Source of the DNA: Sinorhizobium sp. A49
Lineage (GTDB): Bacteria > Pseudomonadota > Alphaproteobacteria > Rhizobiales > Rhizobiaceae
Length of the DNA stretch: 64,000 nucleotides
Assembly (NCBI RefSeq): GCF_002002725.1
Contig: NZ_MUNW01000050.1
Span: 1-64,000, forward strand
Reading direction: 5' to 3'
In this document: positions 24,933-33,450 of the stretch, piece after piece
Layout of the letters: each line of letters begins with the position of its first letter
Numbering within the stretch: position 1 is the first letter of the stretch
The notes under the pieces: model-generated
What the model was told of the DNA's origin: nothing
The model's database searches: none
Seen by the model: only the letters and a program-made list of their open reading frames with translations
Made by a program: the position numbers and the translations under genes

Positions 24933-25475
24933 TCAGCGGGGCGCCGAGCTGCGCTCTCGCTCCGACTGGGTGGCCCCGCTCTCAAGCGGCCCCGGCCGAT
25001 AAAACGCCCTCTTCCAGTAGAGTAACGGCACCCGGTCTTCCGTTTCGCCATGCTCGATGGCCGCTGTCAGCAGCAGATGATCGCCCAGCGGCAAACGGTC
25101 ACTTACCCGCCCCTTCATCCAGGCCAGTGTATCATCGATCCGCGGCAAGGCGTGTTCCTCGCACCAGTGTGTATCCTCGAACCGATCGATCCCTGGTGTT
25201 GCGAAGCGGCGGGCGATTGTGCCCTGGCGATCGGCCAGCAGATTGATACCGATGGTCGTGCCTGCCGTCAGCCGATCCAGGAGGCCAGAGCCCTGTTTCA
25301 TCGCAAACATCAGCAAAGGCGGATCGAGAGACAGGGCGTTGAGGCTGCCCACGGTCGCACCATGGCGGTCCTCGCCGCTGCCGACGGTGATGACAGCAAC
25401 GGATGTCGGCATATGAGCAAAGATCGTTTTGAACGTCTCGGCCGATGGGGCCTTGTATTCACCGGCAATCACCAT
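24933..25475 (-). CDS. Flavin reductase (FMN-binding split-barrel) domain protein
   Basis: This 180-residue protein matches the flavin-reductase-like family: FAHMPTSVAVITVGSGEDRHGATVGSLNALSLDPPLLMFAMKQGSG, then INLLADRQGTIARRFA and LPLGDHLLLTAAIEHG. It would reduce FMN or FAD with NAD(P)H and hand it to the monooxygenase encoded just upstream, whose 3' end it overlaps by 7 bases. The start MVIAGEYKAPS at 25475 is chosen because longer readings run inside the other gene. Confidence 0.9.
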   Translation of the reverse strand: MVIAGEYKAPSAETFKTIFAHMPTSVAVITVGSGEDRHGATVGSLNALSLDPPLLMFAMKQGSGLLDRLTAGTTIGINLLADRQGTIARRFATPGIDRFEDTHWCEEHALPRIDDTLAWMKGRVSDRLPLGDHLLLTAAIEHGETEDRVPLLYWKRAFYRPGPLESGATQSERERSSAPR

Positions 25476-26518
25476 GGCACCGGCAGCGGCGCAGGCCCCT
25501 CCAGTGACGGAAACAACGGCAGCACCTCCTCGGCAAGCTCCTGGATGATGTCGCTGGCCGGGCGTTCTGCGAACTGCATGCCCAGCGCCGCGTGGTTGAC
25601 GCCGGCCTCCTGCCATTCGCCGAGCAGATCGATCAGTCCCTTCCACCCCGTTCTCAGCACGAAGCCGCCACGAAGCGGGGTTCGCGGAAAATCGGGATCA
25701 TCGACGAGATCGAGCCATTCATTGGTCATATGCGGCCGGAAGCCGGCGCCGGGAATCTGGTTTCGCCAGGAAAGAATGTTCTGGGCCAGCCTCTTCGGAC
25801 CTTCGGGGATATGTGTCGGCTGCGGATAGGTCAGCCAGCCGTCGGCGTGCTCAGCCACCCATGACGGCGACTGGCGGCTTGAGCCGGTGATGATCAGCGG
25901 GATACGGCCAATGGCAGGCTTCGGCAGAAAGTCGACACCTTCAATCGTCCCCAGGCTCGACCGGATCACTGGGCGCCCCGGCGCGATCAGTTGGCGGAAA
26001 TACGCGACCGTCTCGGCAAAGCGCTCGCCGCGACCATCCATGTCGAGGCCATAGGCCGGGAACTCGACTGGCCGGTCGCCGGAAGCAATGCCGAGAACCA
26101 GGCGTCCGCCGGACAGGCGGTCGATGGTGGTCGCGGCCTTGGCAAGATCGATCGGGTGGCGAAGCGAAAACACCGCGCTTCCCGTCGCAAGGGCGACCTT
26201 GTCGGTTCGGGCAGCAAGGTAGGACAGGTAGGTAAAGGGATCGAAAAGCTGACCGGCATCGCCGAAGTTCGGATCGAACAACGGCACATCGCGGACCCAG
26301 ACCGCGGCAAAGCCGCGCCGATCGATCTCAGTGACGAGATCCGCCTGCCCTTCCAGCACGCTCATGTCACCGCGATAAAAGCGAAGCGGCAGGAAAATGC
26401 CGATCGTCAACCGATCCGGCGCAAACATGCGCCGGTAGCCGGGATGCTTGGCAAAAGCGTCTGATGACGCGCCGGACAGAAATGTCGGGTGATGAGCCGT
26501 CGTGGCTGCAATGTTCAT
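25469..26518 (-). CDS. Luciferase-like (LLM class) flavin-dependent monooxygenase
   Basis: The protein has 349 residues and a bacterial-luciferase TIM-barrel fold: LTIGIFLPLRFYRG, AVWVRDVPLFDPNFGDAGQLFDPFTYLSYLAART, LATGSAVFSLRHPIDLAKAATTIDRLSGGRLVLGIASGDRP. It would oxidise an unknown substrate with reduced flavin and oxygen. The overlapping reductase gene makes a two-component monooxygenase. The GST gene next on the same strand and the divergent LysR regulator suggest a catabolic or detoxification unit. The substrate cannot be told from sequence. Confidence 0.9.
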   Translation of the reverse strand: MNIAATTAHHPTFLSGASSDAFAKHPGYRRMFAPDRLTIGIFLPLRFYRGDMSVLEGQADLVTEIDRRGFAAVWVRDVPLFDPNFGDAGQLFDPFTYLSYLAARTDKVALATGSAVFSLRHPIDLAKAATTIDRLSGGRLVLGIASGDRPVEFPAYGLDMDGRGERFAETVAYFRQLIAPGRPVIRSSLGTIEGVDFLPKPAIGRIPLIITGSSRQSPSWVAEHADGWLTYPQPTHIPEGPKRLAQNILSWRNQIPGAGFRPHMTNEWLDLVDDPDFPRTPLRGGFVLRTGWKGLIDLLGEWQEAGVNHAALGMQFAERPASDIIQELAEEVLPLFPSLEGPAPLPVPW

Positions 26519-26542
26519 GGGTATGGTCCTTTCAGATTATCG

Positions 26543-27172
26543 TCAGGGGCCGGTCGCGGGAGCCGGCAGAGCAACGCCCCGCTGGACTGCAGGCCTTTCA
26601 GCGACGCGGGCGTGCCAGCCGGCCAGATGCCGGTGACGAGCGAAGTCGAAGCCGCAGATCGCGGCGATATGGGTCCAACCGAAGGTCGCGATATCGGCGA
26701 CCGAATAGTCGTCGCCGGCAAGCCACGTGGCGTCACCAAGACGGGCATCGAGCGTCGCGAATGCCTCCTCGCTCAGCCGGCGATAACGGTCGATGGCAGG
26801 CGCAGACCTCGTCGTGGCAAACATCTCGAAATGCACGCGCTGGCCGAGAATCGGCCCCATGCTTGCCGCATGAAATTGCAGCCATTGGATCGCCTGCCAT
26901 CGGGCTTTCTCCCCTTTCGGCAAGAGGCGGCCGGTCCGCTCGGCGAGATAAAGCAGGATGGCTGCGGATTCGAACAGGGTGATACCGGTCTCGTCATCGG
27001 TGATGACAGGGATGCGACCGTGCGGGTTGAGATTGAGGAATTCGGGGCGCCGGTTTTCGCCGTCATCGATCTTCACGTGATGAAGGCGATAGGGCATTCC
27101 AAGCTCTTCAAGGGCAATCGTCGCCTTGAAGCCATTGGGCGAAGCGTCGGTATAGAGATCGATCATCCGCAT
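26543..27172 (-). CDS. Glutathione S-transferase, YfcG/nu-like
   Basis: This protein of about 209 residues has the thioredoxin-like N-terminal domain (IDLYTDASPNGFKATIALEELGMPY; NPHGRIPVITDDETGITLFESAAILLYLAERTG) and a helical C-terminal domain. The TDASPNGFK segment resembles YfcG-type enzymes that use glutathione disulfide reduction. It lies 24 bases upstream of the monooxygenase on the same strand and is probably the first gene of that transcript. The start is uncertain: ATGs at 27205, 27172 and 27166 are all possible and none has a clear ribosome binding site. Confidence 0.88.
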   Translation of the reverse strand: MRMIDLYTDASPNGFKATIALEELGMPYRLHHVKIDDGENRRPEFLNLNPHGRIPVITDDETGITLFESAAILLYLAERTGRLLPKGEKARWQAIQWLQFHAASMGPILGQRVHFEMFATTRSAPAIDRYRRLSEEAFATLDARLGDATWLAGDDYSVADIATFGWTHIAAICGFDFARHRHLAGWHARVAERPAVQRGVALPAPATGP

Positions 27173-27569
27173 CGCCCCGACGAAGAACGACAATCGGTAC
27201 TGCATCGGTCAATGCTGGCAAAGGCTGAAATGGAGCGACGTTTCGTGCGCGCGAGGCACTCGGAAAGTATCGTTGCCCGGGGATCGAAACCGGTTGTTTT
27301 CATAACATCCTCAAGGCGACGGAAGGGGGAAGGTTGGACGCGCCGCCGAAGAGAAGGCTAAGGCATCAGACGACCGCGAGGGAAGCGATGATACCTCCCG
27401 CCTCAATTTAGCTTACCTAAACTCTTAAACCGCTACCTCTCCCACTTGTGGGTAGCCTATCCTGTCAACTCCGCTGTTGTTTCGCAGGAAATGCTGCTAT
27501 TCGTCGCACCCGCGACCACCTTCGCTGAAAGTGAAGTTGTTGCAATTCTAAATTCTGTATGGAGCCCCG
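27173..27569. promoter_or_regulatory. Divergent promoter region between the GST operon and the LysR gene
   Basis: About 400 bases without a gene, locally AT-rich. A perfect inverted repeat TTTAG-N5-CTAAA (27407-27421) fits the T-N11-A type of LysR operator. A second small repeat CCCAC-TT-GTGGG lies near 27449-27460. These are candidate regulator sites only. Confidence 0.5.
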
Positions 27570-28478
27570 ATGGGCCGTGTTCTTCCCTTGCTGGCGCTGC
27601 GCGCCTTCGCCGAAACCGGCCGTCACGCGAGTATCAAGCGTGCAGCGGAGGCGATGGGCGTCACATCCGGCGCGGTCAGCCAGCAGGTGCGGTTGCTCGA
27701 GGAGCGACTGGGTGTCTCGCTGTTTTCCCGGACCCGCTACGGTGTCGAACTCACAGAAGCCGGCGCCAAGGCGCACCCGACAATTCTGTCGGCATTCGAT
27801 CAGCTCGAGAAGGGGCTCGAGGCGCTTGAGGCCAGCAATGCGACAGCATCGGTGACGGTCTGCACTGTGCCATCCTTCGCCGCTTCGTGGCTGGTGCCGC
27901 GCCTCGGCCGGTTTACCAGCCGCCATCCCGATATCGAGGTTCGGGTGGAGGCGTCGGCAACATTGACCGATTTGCGCCGTGAACGGGTGGACGTCTCGAT
28001 CCGTCATGGCCTTGGAGATTATCCGGGCCTAGAGACCATCCATCTGATGGCACCCGAACTGATCCCGGTGGCAAGCCCCACTTTGCTGACAGACGGTCCT
28101 GCAATCCGCACCCCCGCCGATTGCCTTTCCTATCCGCTGCTGCAGGATTCGGCGCGCGCCGACTGGCGCCTGTGGCTGAAGGCGCTCGGCACCGAAGACG
28201 ACCCGCGTATCGAGCGCGGTCCGTCCTTCGATGATGATTTCCTTCTGGTCAGGGCAGCCGTTGCCGGCCAGGGCATTGCACTCGTGCGAGATATCTATGC
28301 GCGGGAGGAAATTGCCGATGGGCGCCTGGCCGTTGCTCTCGACCGACCGTGGCCGAGCGAATTCGCCTATTATGTCGTGACATTGCCGGCGGCAATCGAG
28401 CGTCCTGCCATCGCGCATTTCGTTGCGTGGCTGATCGAAGAAGCGCAAGCGCCCCAATTGCCGGCCGCAAGCGCCTGA
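27570..28478 (+). CDS. LysR-family transcriptional regulator, GcvA-like
   Basis: This 302-residue regulator has an N-terminal winged helix (RVLPLLALRAFAETGRHASIKRAAEAMGVTSGAVSQQVRLLEERLGVSLFSR) and a C-terminal effector-binding domain with the DVSIRHGLGDYPGLE segment common in GcvA-like members. It is divergent from the GST-monooxygenase-flavin reductase unit and most likely controls it. Confidence 0.92.
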   Translation: MGRVLPLLALRAFAETGRHASIKRAAEAMGVTSGAVSQQVRLLEERLGVSLFSRTRYGVELTEAGAKAHPTILSAFDQLEKGLEALEASNATASVTVCTVPSFAASWLVPRLGRFTSRHPDIEVRVEASATLTDLRRERVDVSIRHGLGDYPGLETIHLMAPELIPVASPTLLTDGPAIRTPADCLSYPLLQDSARADWRLWLKALGTEDDPRIERGPSFDDDFLLVRAAVAGQGIALVRDIYAREEIADGRLAVALDRPWPSEFAYYVVTLPAAIERPAIAHFVAWLIEEAQAPQLPAASA

Positions 28479-28572
28479 GACGGAAGCTTGTATTCCGCGC
28501 CGCCCGATGCAGTTATTTGACTTATGTCACGAGCAATGAATAATGTCAGAAGCAGACAATCGAAGGATCCCC

Positions 28573-29553
28573 ATGCCTATCCGCAACACCGACCAGATCA
28601 TGCACAAGGCCGCATGGCTCTACTACAGCCATGGGCTACGGCAGGATGAAGTCGCGCAGAAACTGGGCATATCACGTGCCTCTGTTGCGACCTATCTCAG
28701 GCGGGCACGCGAGACCGGGATCGTCAATATCAGCACATCGACGGAGCTTTTTACCGACGATGTGCTGGCGCGCGAACTGGAGGACGCAACCGGCGTGACC
28801 ACCGCCTGGATCGTGCCGGAGGATCGACAGGCCATGGACCCGACGGCGGAGATGCCGGTGCTGGCCGCATCCGTCTTCCTCGAGCTGATCAACAAGGGCG
28901 ACCGCGTCGGCGTCGCCTGGGGACGCACGGTCTATCATATCGCCGACGTGATGCCGTTCGCCGACCTGCGCGGCGTGACGGTGGTCCAGCTCTGCGGCAA
29001 TCTCGGCGCCCCCTACTCCTATCGCCCGGACCAGTGCACGACGGAGATCGCCCGCCGGCTGAATGCCGAAGGCATCAATTTTTACGCACCGCTGGTCTTG
29101 TCGTCCGAGCGGCTGGCCGAGGAGCTGCGCGGCGAGCCGGTGATCCGCGAGCAGCTGTCGACGATCGCCGACTGTCATCTGGCACTCTATTCCGTCGGCG
29201 GCATCGAGGACGACAGCCATCTCGTCAAGTGCGGCGCGCTCAGCGCCGAAGAAATGCATCGCATGGGCGAGGAAGGCGCTGTCGGCGTCATCGCCGGCCA
29301 ACTGATCGACGGCGACGGCCAATGGGTGAACTGCGCCCACAATCGGCGCTGCATCTCCGCTGATCTCTCGTCGATCCGCACCATTGAGAAACGCATGCTC
29401 GTCGTACAGGAAGACAGCAAGTTCGAGCCTCTTATGGCCGCGCTGAAGGGCGGTTTTGCCTCGCATCTCGTGGTCACGACGTCGATGGCCCGCCGAGTGA
29501 TGGAACGCTGGCGTCGAGACGGCCTCGGCCGTGTAGGCCACGCATCCGTATAG
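28573..29553 (+). CDS. SorC/DeoR-like sugar-binding transcriptional regulator
   Basis: This 326-residue regulator has an N-terminal helix-turn-helix (AWLYYSHGLRQDEVAQKLGISRASVATYLRRARETGIVNI) and a sugar-binding SorC domain (GVAWGRTVYHIADVM; VVQLCGNLGAPYSYRPDQCTTEIARRL; CHLALYSVGGIEDDS). The start at 28573 has AAGGA upstream; an ATG at 28543 is also in frame. It lies at the 3' side of the ABC importer operon, convergent with it. It probably senses a phosphorylated sugar and controls the importer and the mtnK operon. The candidate operator is the palindrome at 33346-33370. Confidence 0.9.
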   Translation: MPIRNTDQIMHKAAWLYYSHGLRQDEVAQKLGISRASVATYLRRARETGIVNISTSTELFTDDVLARELEDATGVTTAWIVPEDRQAMDPTAEMPVLAASVFLELINKGDRVGVAWGRTVYHIADVMPFADLRGVTVVQLCGNLGAPYSYRPDQCTTEIARRLNAEGINFYAPLVLSSERLAEELRGEPVIREQLSTIADCHLALYSVGGIEDDSHLVKCGALSAEEMHRMGEEGAVGVIAGQLIDGDGQWVNCAHNRRCISADLSSIRTIEKRMLVVQEDSKFEPLMAALKGGFASHLVVTTSMARRVMERWRRDGLGRVGHASV

Positions 29554-29585
29554 CTGGGCGTCGAAGAGCTCGGTAACGTGCAAAC

Positions 29586-29614
29586 GGGGCGGCCCTTCGA
29601 CCGCCCCGCTTTTT
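29586..29614. terminator. Terminator between the SorC gene and the ABC operon
   Basis: GGGGCGG and CCGCCCC arms enclose eight bases, followed by GCTTTTT on the plus strand. It ends the regulator transcript and may act in both directions. Confidence 0.8.
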
Positions 29615-29631
29615 CTACAATACCAGTGCGA

Positions 29632-30675
29632 TCAGGGCTTGGGCATCCAAGCCGGCATGGCGACATCGGCATGGGCGAACTGCGGCAGCTTGGTGCCGAG
29701 TTCTTCCATATTCTTGATGTCCTGATCGTTGAGGTCTTTCTGGGTGATCAGCGTCGGCGGCACGATGACGCTGCGGCCCGGGTCCTCGCCAGCAAGCAGC
29801 ATGGCAAGCGTCCTGACCGAAACCTGTCCGACTACGGCCGGGTTGGTCGCAGCCGTTGCCGCCCAGGCGGAATCAGGTTCGCGCATCGCGGCGATATCCG
29901 AGGTCGAGATATCGGCGGAATAGATCTTCACGCTCGACGAAAGGCCGGCTTCATCGACCGCAATCTTCACGCCTTTGGCAAACTCATCATAGGGCGCGAA
30001 CATCACGGTGATATCCGGGTTGGCGGAGATGACCGAGCGCGCCTGGTTGGCGACGGAGTTGGCGATCGGGTTGTCCATCGTGCCGAACTGCGAGATCTCG
30101 TTGATCCCCGAATACTTGGCCTTGAATTCCTTCCAGGTCTCGTCGCGGCGGTCGAGCGGCGCGATGCCGGCGACATAGACGTAGCCGGCCTTGAAGCTGT
30201 CGCCGTTGTCCTTGATCGCCTGCTCGAGTGCAAGGCGGGCGAGGTCGCGGTCGGACTGTTCGACCTGCGGGATCTTCTCGTTCTCGACGTTGACGTCGAA
30301 GGCGACGACCTTGATCCCGGCATCTACGGCACGCTGGGCGGCCTCTTTCATCGATTCCGTCAGGCCGTGCTGGATGATGATGCCCTGCACGCCGAGCGCG
30401 ATTGCCTGGTCGACCATGTCGGCCTGAAGCGCTGCGTCCTGGCGGCTGTCGAGAACCTGAAGCTGAACGCCGAGTGCCTTTGCCTGCGCCTCCACGCCGG
30501 CAAGGTAGGACTGGAAGAAGTCGCCGGTCGACAGATAGCGCACGAGCGCGATCTTGACGTCGCCCGGCTTGTCGAAGGGCTTCGGCATGTCGGCGGCAAA
30601 GGAAGCGGTGGCAAAGGCCACGGTTCCGGCAAGGCCAAGCGCCAGCTTGCCCATTGCTCTGCGTGTAAAGTTCAT
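29632..30675 (-). CDS. Ribose-type sugar ABC transporter periplasmic binding protein
   Basis: This 347-residue protein has a signal peptide (NFTRRAMGKLALGLAGTVAFATASFAADM) and a type I periplasmic-binding fold. Markers are KIALVRYLSTGDFFQSYLAGVEAQAKALGVQLQVLDSRQDAALQADMVDQAIALGVQGIIIQHG. It captures the substrate for the permease and ATPase encoded upstream. The start MNFTRRAMG at 30675 marks the signal peptide. The neighbours mtnK and mtnA suggest a 5-modified ribose such as 5-methylthioribose, but the family alone does not show this. Confidence 0.92.
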   Translation of the reverse strand: MNFTRRAMGKLALGLAGTVAFATASFAADMPKPFDKPGDVKIALVRYLSTGDFFQSYLAGVEAQAKALGVQLQVLDSRQDAALQADMVDQAIALGVQGIIIQHGLTESMKEAAQRAVDAGIKVVAFDVNVENEKIPQVEQSDRDLARLALEQAIKDNGDSFKAGYVYVAGIAPLDRRDETWKEFKAKYSGINEISQFGTMDNPIANSVANQARSVISANPDITVMFAPYDEFAKGVKIAVDEAGLSSSVKIYSADISTSDIAAMREPDSAWAATAATNPAVVGQVSVRTLAMLLAGEDPGRSVIVPPTLITQKDLNDQDIKNMEELGTKLPQFAHADVAMPAWMPKP

Positions 30676-30727
30676 TTCAGTCTCCTCCACTGGTGAACGT
30701 TTGTTTTCCGCGGCCGGGGCTTTCCCG

Positions 30728-31792
30728 TCAGCGTTTGCCTCTTTTCGAGAGCGCAAAGGTGAAGATCAGGGCGATGACGAGAACCGCGCCCTTGATGAAG
30801 TCCTGGGTGTAATAGGGCGCGTTCATCATCGTCAGGCCCTGGAGCAGAATGCCGACGAAGAGCGCGCCGATCGCCGTGCCGAACGCGTTCGGCTTGGCGG
30901 CGCCGAGCACGGCAAAACCGATGAGGGCAGCGGCAACTGCATCGAGCAACAGGTTGTTGCCCGAGGCGATATCGCCGCGGCCGAGACGAGCGGCAAGCAG
31001 GATGCCGCCGATCGAGGCGAAAACGCCCGAGATGACATAGGCCGAGATCTTGTAGGCATTGACCGGCGCACCCGCGAGGCCGGCGGCGCGCTCGTTGGAG
31101 CCGACCGCATACATCATCCGCCCGAAGCGGGTGTATTCGAGGAAGAACCAGATCACGACCGCCAGCACGATCAGCACCACCACGGAGACGGGCACGAGGT
31201 TCGGCAGAATCAGATCGAAGCGGTGACGCCCGAGCGCCAGGAAGGCGGGGCTGAACGTGCCTGTCGCCACCGAACCGTCCGGAAGCGTCATGCCGGCGGC
31301 AATGGAGCGTCCCTCGGTCGGTATACGCTGCAGGCCGAGCAGCAGGAACATCATGCCGAGCGTCGCCAGAAGATCCGGCACGCGCATGTAGACGATGATG
31401 ATGCCGTTGATCAGTCCGACGAGAACGCCGATCGCCAGGCAGACGAGCGTTGCCGTCAGAGCGTCGCCGCCCATCACCACCATCACATAGGATGACGCCA
31501 TCATCGACGTGGTCGCGACCGAACCGATCGACAGGTCGAAGCCGCCGACGACGAGCGTGGCCGTGACGCCCAGCGCCAGAATGCCGGTGATCGACACTGA
31601 TTGCAGGATGAAGACGGCGCTCTGTGGCGAGGAAAAGCCGTTCGTCACGAGCGAGAAATAGATAACCAGTCCGGCCAACAGGACAAGAAAGCCGTATTTG
31701 ATCGCGACGTCGCGCAGGCTGAACGCGGCGCTTGGCGGCACCGGCAGCGCTGGAGCGGCGGACGCCGCGGGTTTCATCTGTTCACTGCTCAT
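30728..31792 (-). CDS. Ribose-type sugar ABC transporter permease
   Basis: This 354-residue RbsC-like permease has about ten transmembrane segments and the family motif ALGVTATLVVGGFDLSIGSVATTSMMASS. Further on are FGRMMYAVGSNERAAGLAGAPVNAYK and NLLLDAVAAALIGFAVLGAAKPNAFGT. It overlaps the ATPase gene by 11 bases and is followed by the binding-protein gene 52 bases on. A proline/alanine-rich cytoplasmic N-terminus of about 20 residues precedes the first helix. Confidence 0.94.
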   Translation of the reverse strand: MSSEQMKPAASAAPALPVPPSAAFSLRDVAIKYGFLVLLAGLVIYFSLVTNGFSSPQSAVFILQSVSITGILALGVTATLVVGGFDLSIGSVATTSMMASSYVMVVMGGDALTATLVCLAIGVLVGLINGIIIVYMRVPDLLATLGMMFLLLGLQRIPTEGRSIAAGMTLPDGSVATGTFSPAFLALGRHRFDLILPNLVPVSVVVLIVLAVVIWFFLEYTRFGRMMYAVGSNERAAGLAGAPVNAYKISAYVISGVFASIGGILLAARLGRGDIASGNNLLLDAVAAALIGFAVLGAAKPNAFGTAIGALFVGILLQGLTMMNAPYYTQDFIKGAVLVIALIFTFALSKRGKR

Positions 31793-33305
31793 GAGGCTGT
31801 CCCTGCTGATGATGTTGGCCGGCGATCTCCTGGAGGAGCCGCTCGACGTCGACCGAGGCGTTTCGATGCTCGCCAACGATCGTGTGTTCCGACATCACGA
31901 GAATGCGGTCGGCGATCTCGAAGGCTTCGTCGAGTTCGGTCAGGAAAACGATGGTGGCGCGGCCTGCGGCCGAGACGCGCAGCTTGGCGCCGATATCGCG
32001 GCGCGCGGCAATGTCGACACCCTGGAAGGGCTCGTCGAGGATCAACAGGCGCGAAGGCTCGGAAAGCCAACGCCCGACCATCACCTTCTGCTGGTTGCCA
32101 CCAGACAACGTCTGCATCTCGTCGCGCTCGCTGCGGCAGACGACGCCCAGTGCCGCGATCTGCGCCCGAGATTTCGCCCGTTCGGCCGACCGGCTCGATA
32201 TGCCGAAGCGCGACAGCCGCTTAAGGAACGGCAGGCTGATGTTCTCGTAGATATTGAAGTCCGGAACGATGCCGCTATCGGCCCGATCCTTGGCAACGAG
32301 AAACACACCCTTGGCAATCGCCTGGCCGGTCGATTGTGGATGGTAGGCCGCGCCATCGAGCGTCATCTGCCCGGCCACGGGCGACCGCGCCCCGAAAAGC
32401 GTCTCGGCCAGCGCCGTCTTGCCGACGCCGACGAGCCCGGTGACAGCGACGATTTCGCCATCGCCAAGCGCCAGGTCGAAGGGACGCGACGTCTCTGTCA
32501 GCCGCAGGCCCTTCACCGAAAAGACAGCACCCGATCCTTCGCGCACGGTGACGGCGCCTGCCGACACTTTCTGCCCGAGCATCGCGTTGACGGCACCTTC
32601 ATAATCCAGATCCGCCCCTTCGAAGCGGCCGGTGATGCGCCCGTCGCGCAGCGTGACGATGCTATCAGCGAGCCTGCGAATGTCGGACATCCGGTGCGAA
32701 ATATAAAGGATAGCGACGCCGCGGGCTCTCAGCCGATCGAGGAGATCGAACAGCCGATCGGCCTCGGCGCTCGACAACGACGAAGTCGGCTCGTCGAGGA
32801 TCAGCACCTGCGGCTCGTGCGCCATGGCACGGGCAATCGCCACCATCTGCCGGTCGGCAAGCGTCAGATCGTTGATATCGGCGGAAAGATCGATGGCGAG
32901 CCCCATGCGGGCGGCAACGACGGCCGCCTCGCGCCGGACACGGCGCGGATTGAAAAACAGACGCGCACCGCGACCGTTCAACCGGTCGAGCGTGAGATTG
33001 GTCGCCACATCGAGATCGGCAACGACGCCGTCATTGATGTTCTGGTGAACCGTCACCACACCGGCCCGGATAGCCTCCGCCGGCGTTGCCGGTGCAAAGG
33101 CGAGATCGCTGAGCCGCATATCCCCGGCATCGCTGACGTAGACGCCGCTGAGGATGCGCACCAGTGTCGACTTTCCAGCGCCGTTGGCGCCCATCAGCAC
33201 CGTGACGGCACCCTTGCGCAATTCGAGATCGACGCCCTTCAGGACCGGTATCGGCCCGAAGGATTTGCGCACGCCCTCGATGCGAAACACTGCTTGTTCG
33301 CTCAT
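31782..33305 (-). CDS. Ribose-type sugar ABC transporter ATP-binding protein (two ATPase domains)
   Basis: This 507-residue RbsA/MglA-like protein has two fused ABC domains. The first has Walker A GANGAGKST and signature LTLADRQMV; the second has a degenerate Walker A (GLVGVGKTA) and signature LSGGNQQKV with LLILDEPFQGVDIAARRD. It drives uptake by the partner permease. It is the first gene of the importer operon and lies divergent from mtnK, with a palindromic operator between them. Confidence 0.95.
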   Translation of the reverse strand: MSEQAVFRIEGVRKSFGPIPVLKGVDLELRKGAVTVLMGANGAGKSTLVRILSGVYVSDAGDMRLSDLAFAPATPAEAIRAGVVTVHQNINDGVVADLDVATNLTLDRLNGRGARLFFNPRRVRREAAVVAARMGLAIDLSADINDLTLADRQMVAIARAMAHEPQVLILDEPTSSLSSAEADRLFDLLDRLRARGVAILYISHRMSDIRRLADSIVTLRDGRITGRFEGADLDYEGAVNAMLGQKVSAGAVTVREGSGAVFSVKGLRLTETSRPFDLALGDGEIVAVTGLVGVGKTALAETLFGARSPVAGQMTLDGAAYHPQSTGQAIAKGVFLVAKDRADSGIVPDFNIYENISLPFLKRLSRFGISSRSAERAKSRAQIAALGVVCRSERDEMQTLSGGNQQKVMVGRWLSEPSRLLILDEPFQGVDIAARRDIGAKLRVSAAGRATIVFLTELDEAFEIADRILVMSEHTIVGEHRNASVDVERLLQEIAGQHHQQGQPHEQ

Positions 33306-33345
33306 GCTCTCCTCCCAATGAAGGCAGGTTAGGATGGCTATCCAT

Positions 33346-33370
33346 CAAATGTCAAGGCGATTGACATTTG
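33346..33370. promoter_or_regulatory. Perfect palindromic operator between the ABC importer and mtnK operons
   Basis: CAAATGTCAA and TTGACATTTG form perfect 10-bp arms around a 5-bp spacer. The site is 41 bases from the ATPase start and 81 bases from the mtnK start, ideally placed to control both. The adjacent SorC regulator is the likely ligand-responsive binder. The TTTGAC and TGTCA pieces recur near 28515 ahead of the regulator gene. Confidence 0.7.
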
Positions 33371-33450
33371 ACAGAATGCCGACTTACCTATGGGCCACGA
33401 CAGCATGACGAGGAGCGGCGAAGGCCGGTCATGCCGATAAGGAGGAGCAT

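Noticed and set aside
31698-33332. 544-codon plus-strand frame over the ABC ATPase gene
   Set aside because: Antisense to a two-domain ABC ATPase with clear Walker motifs.
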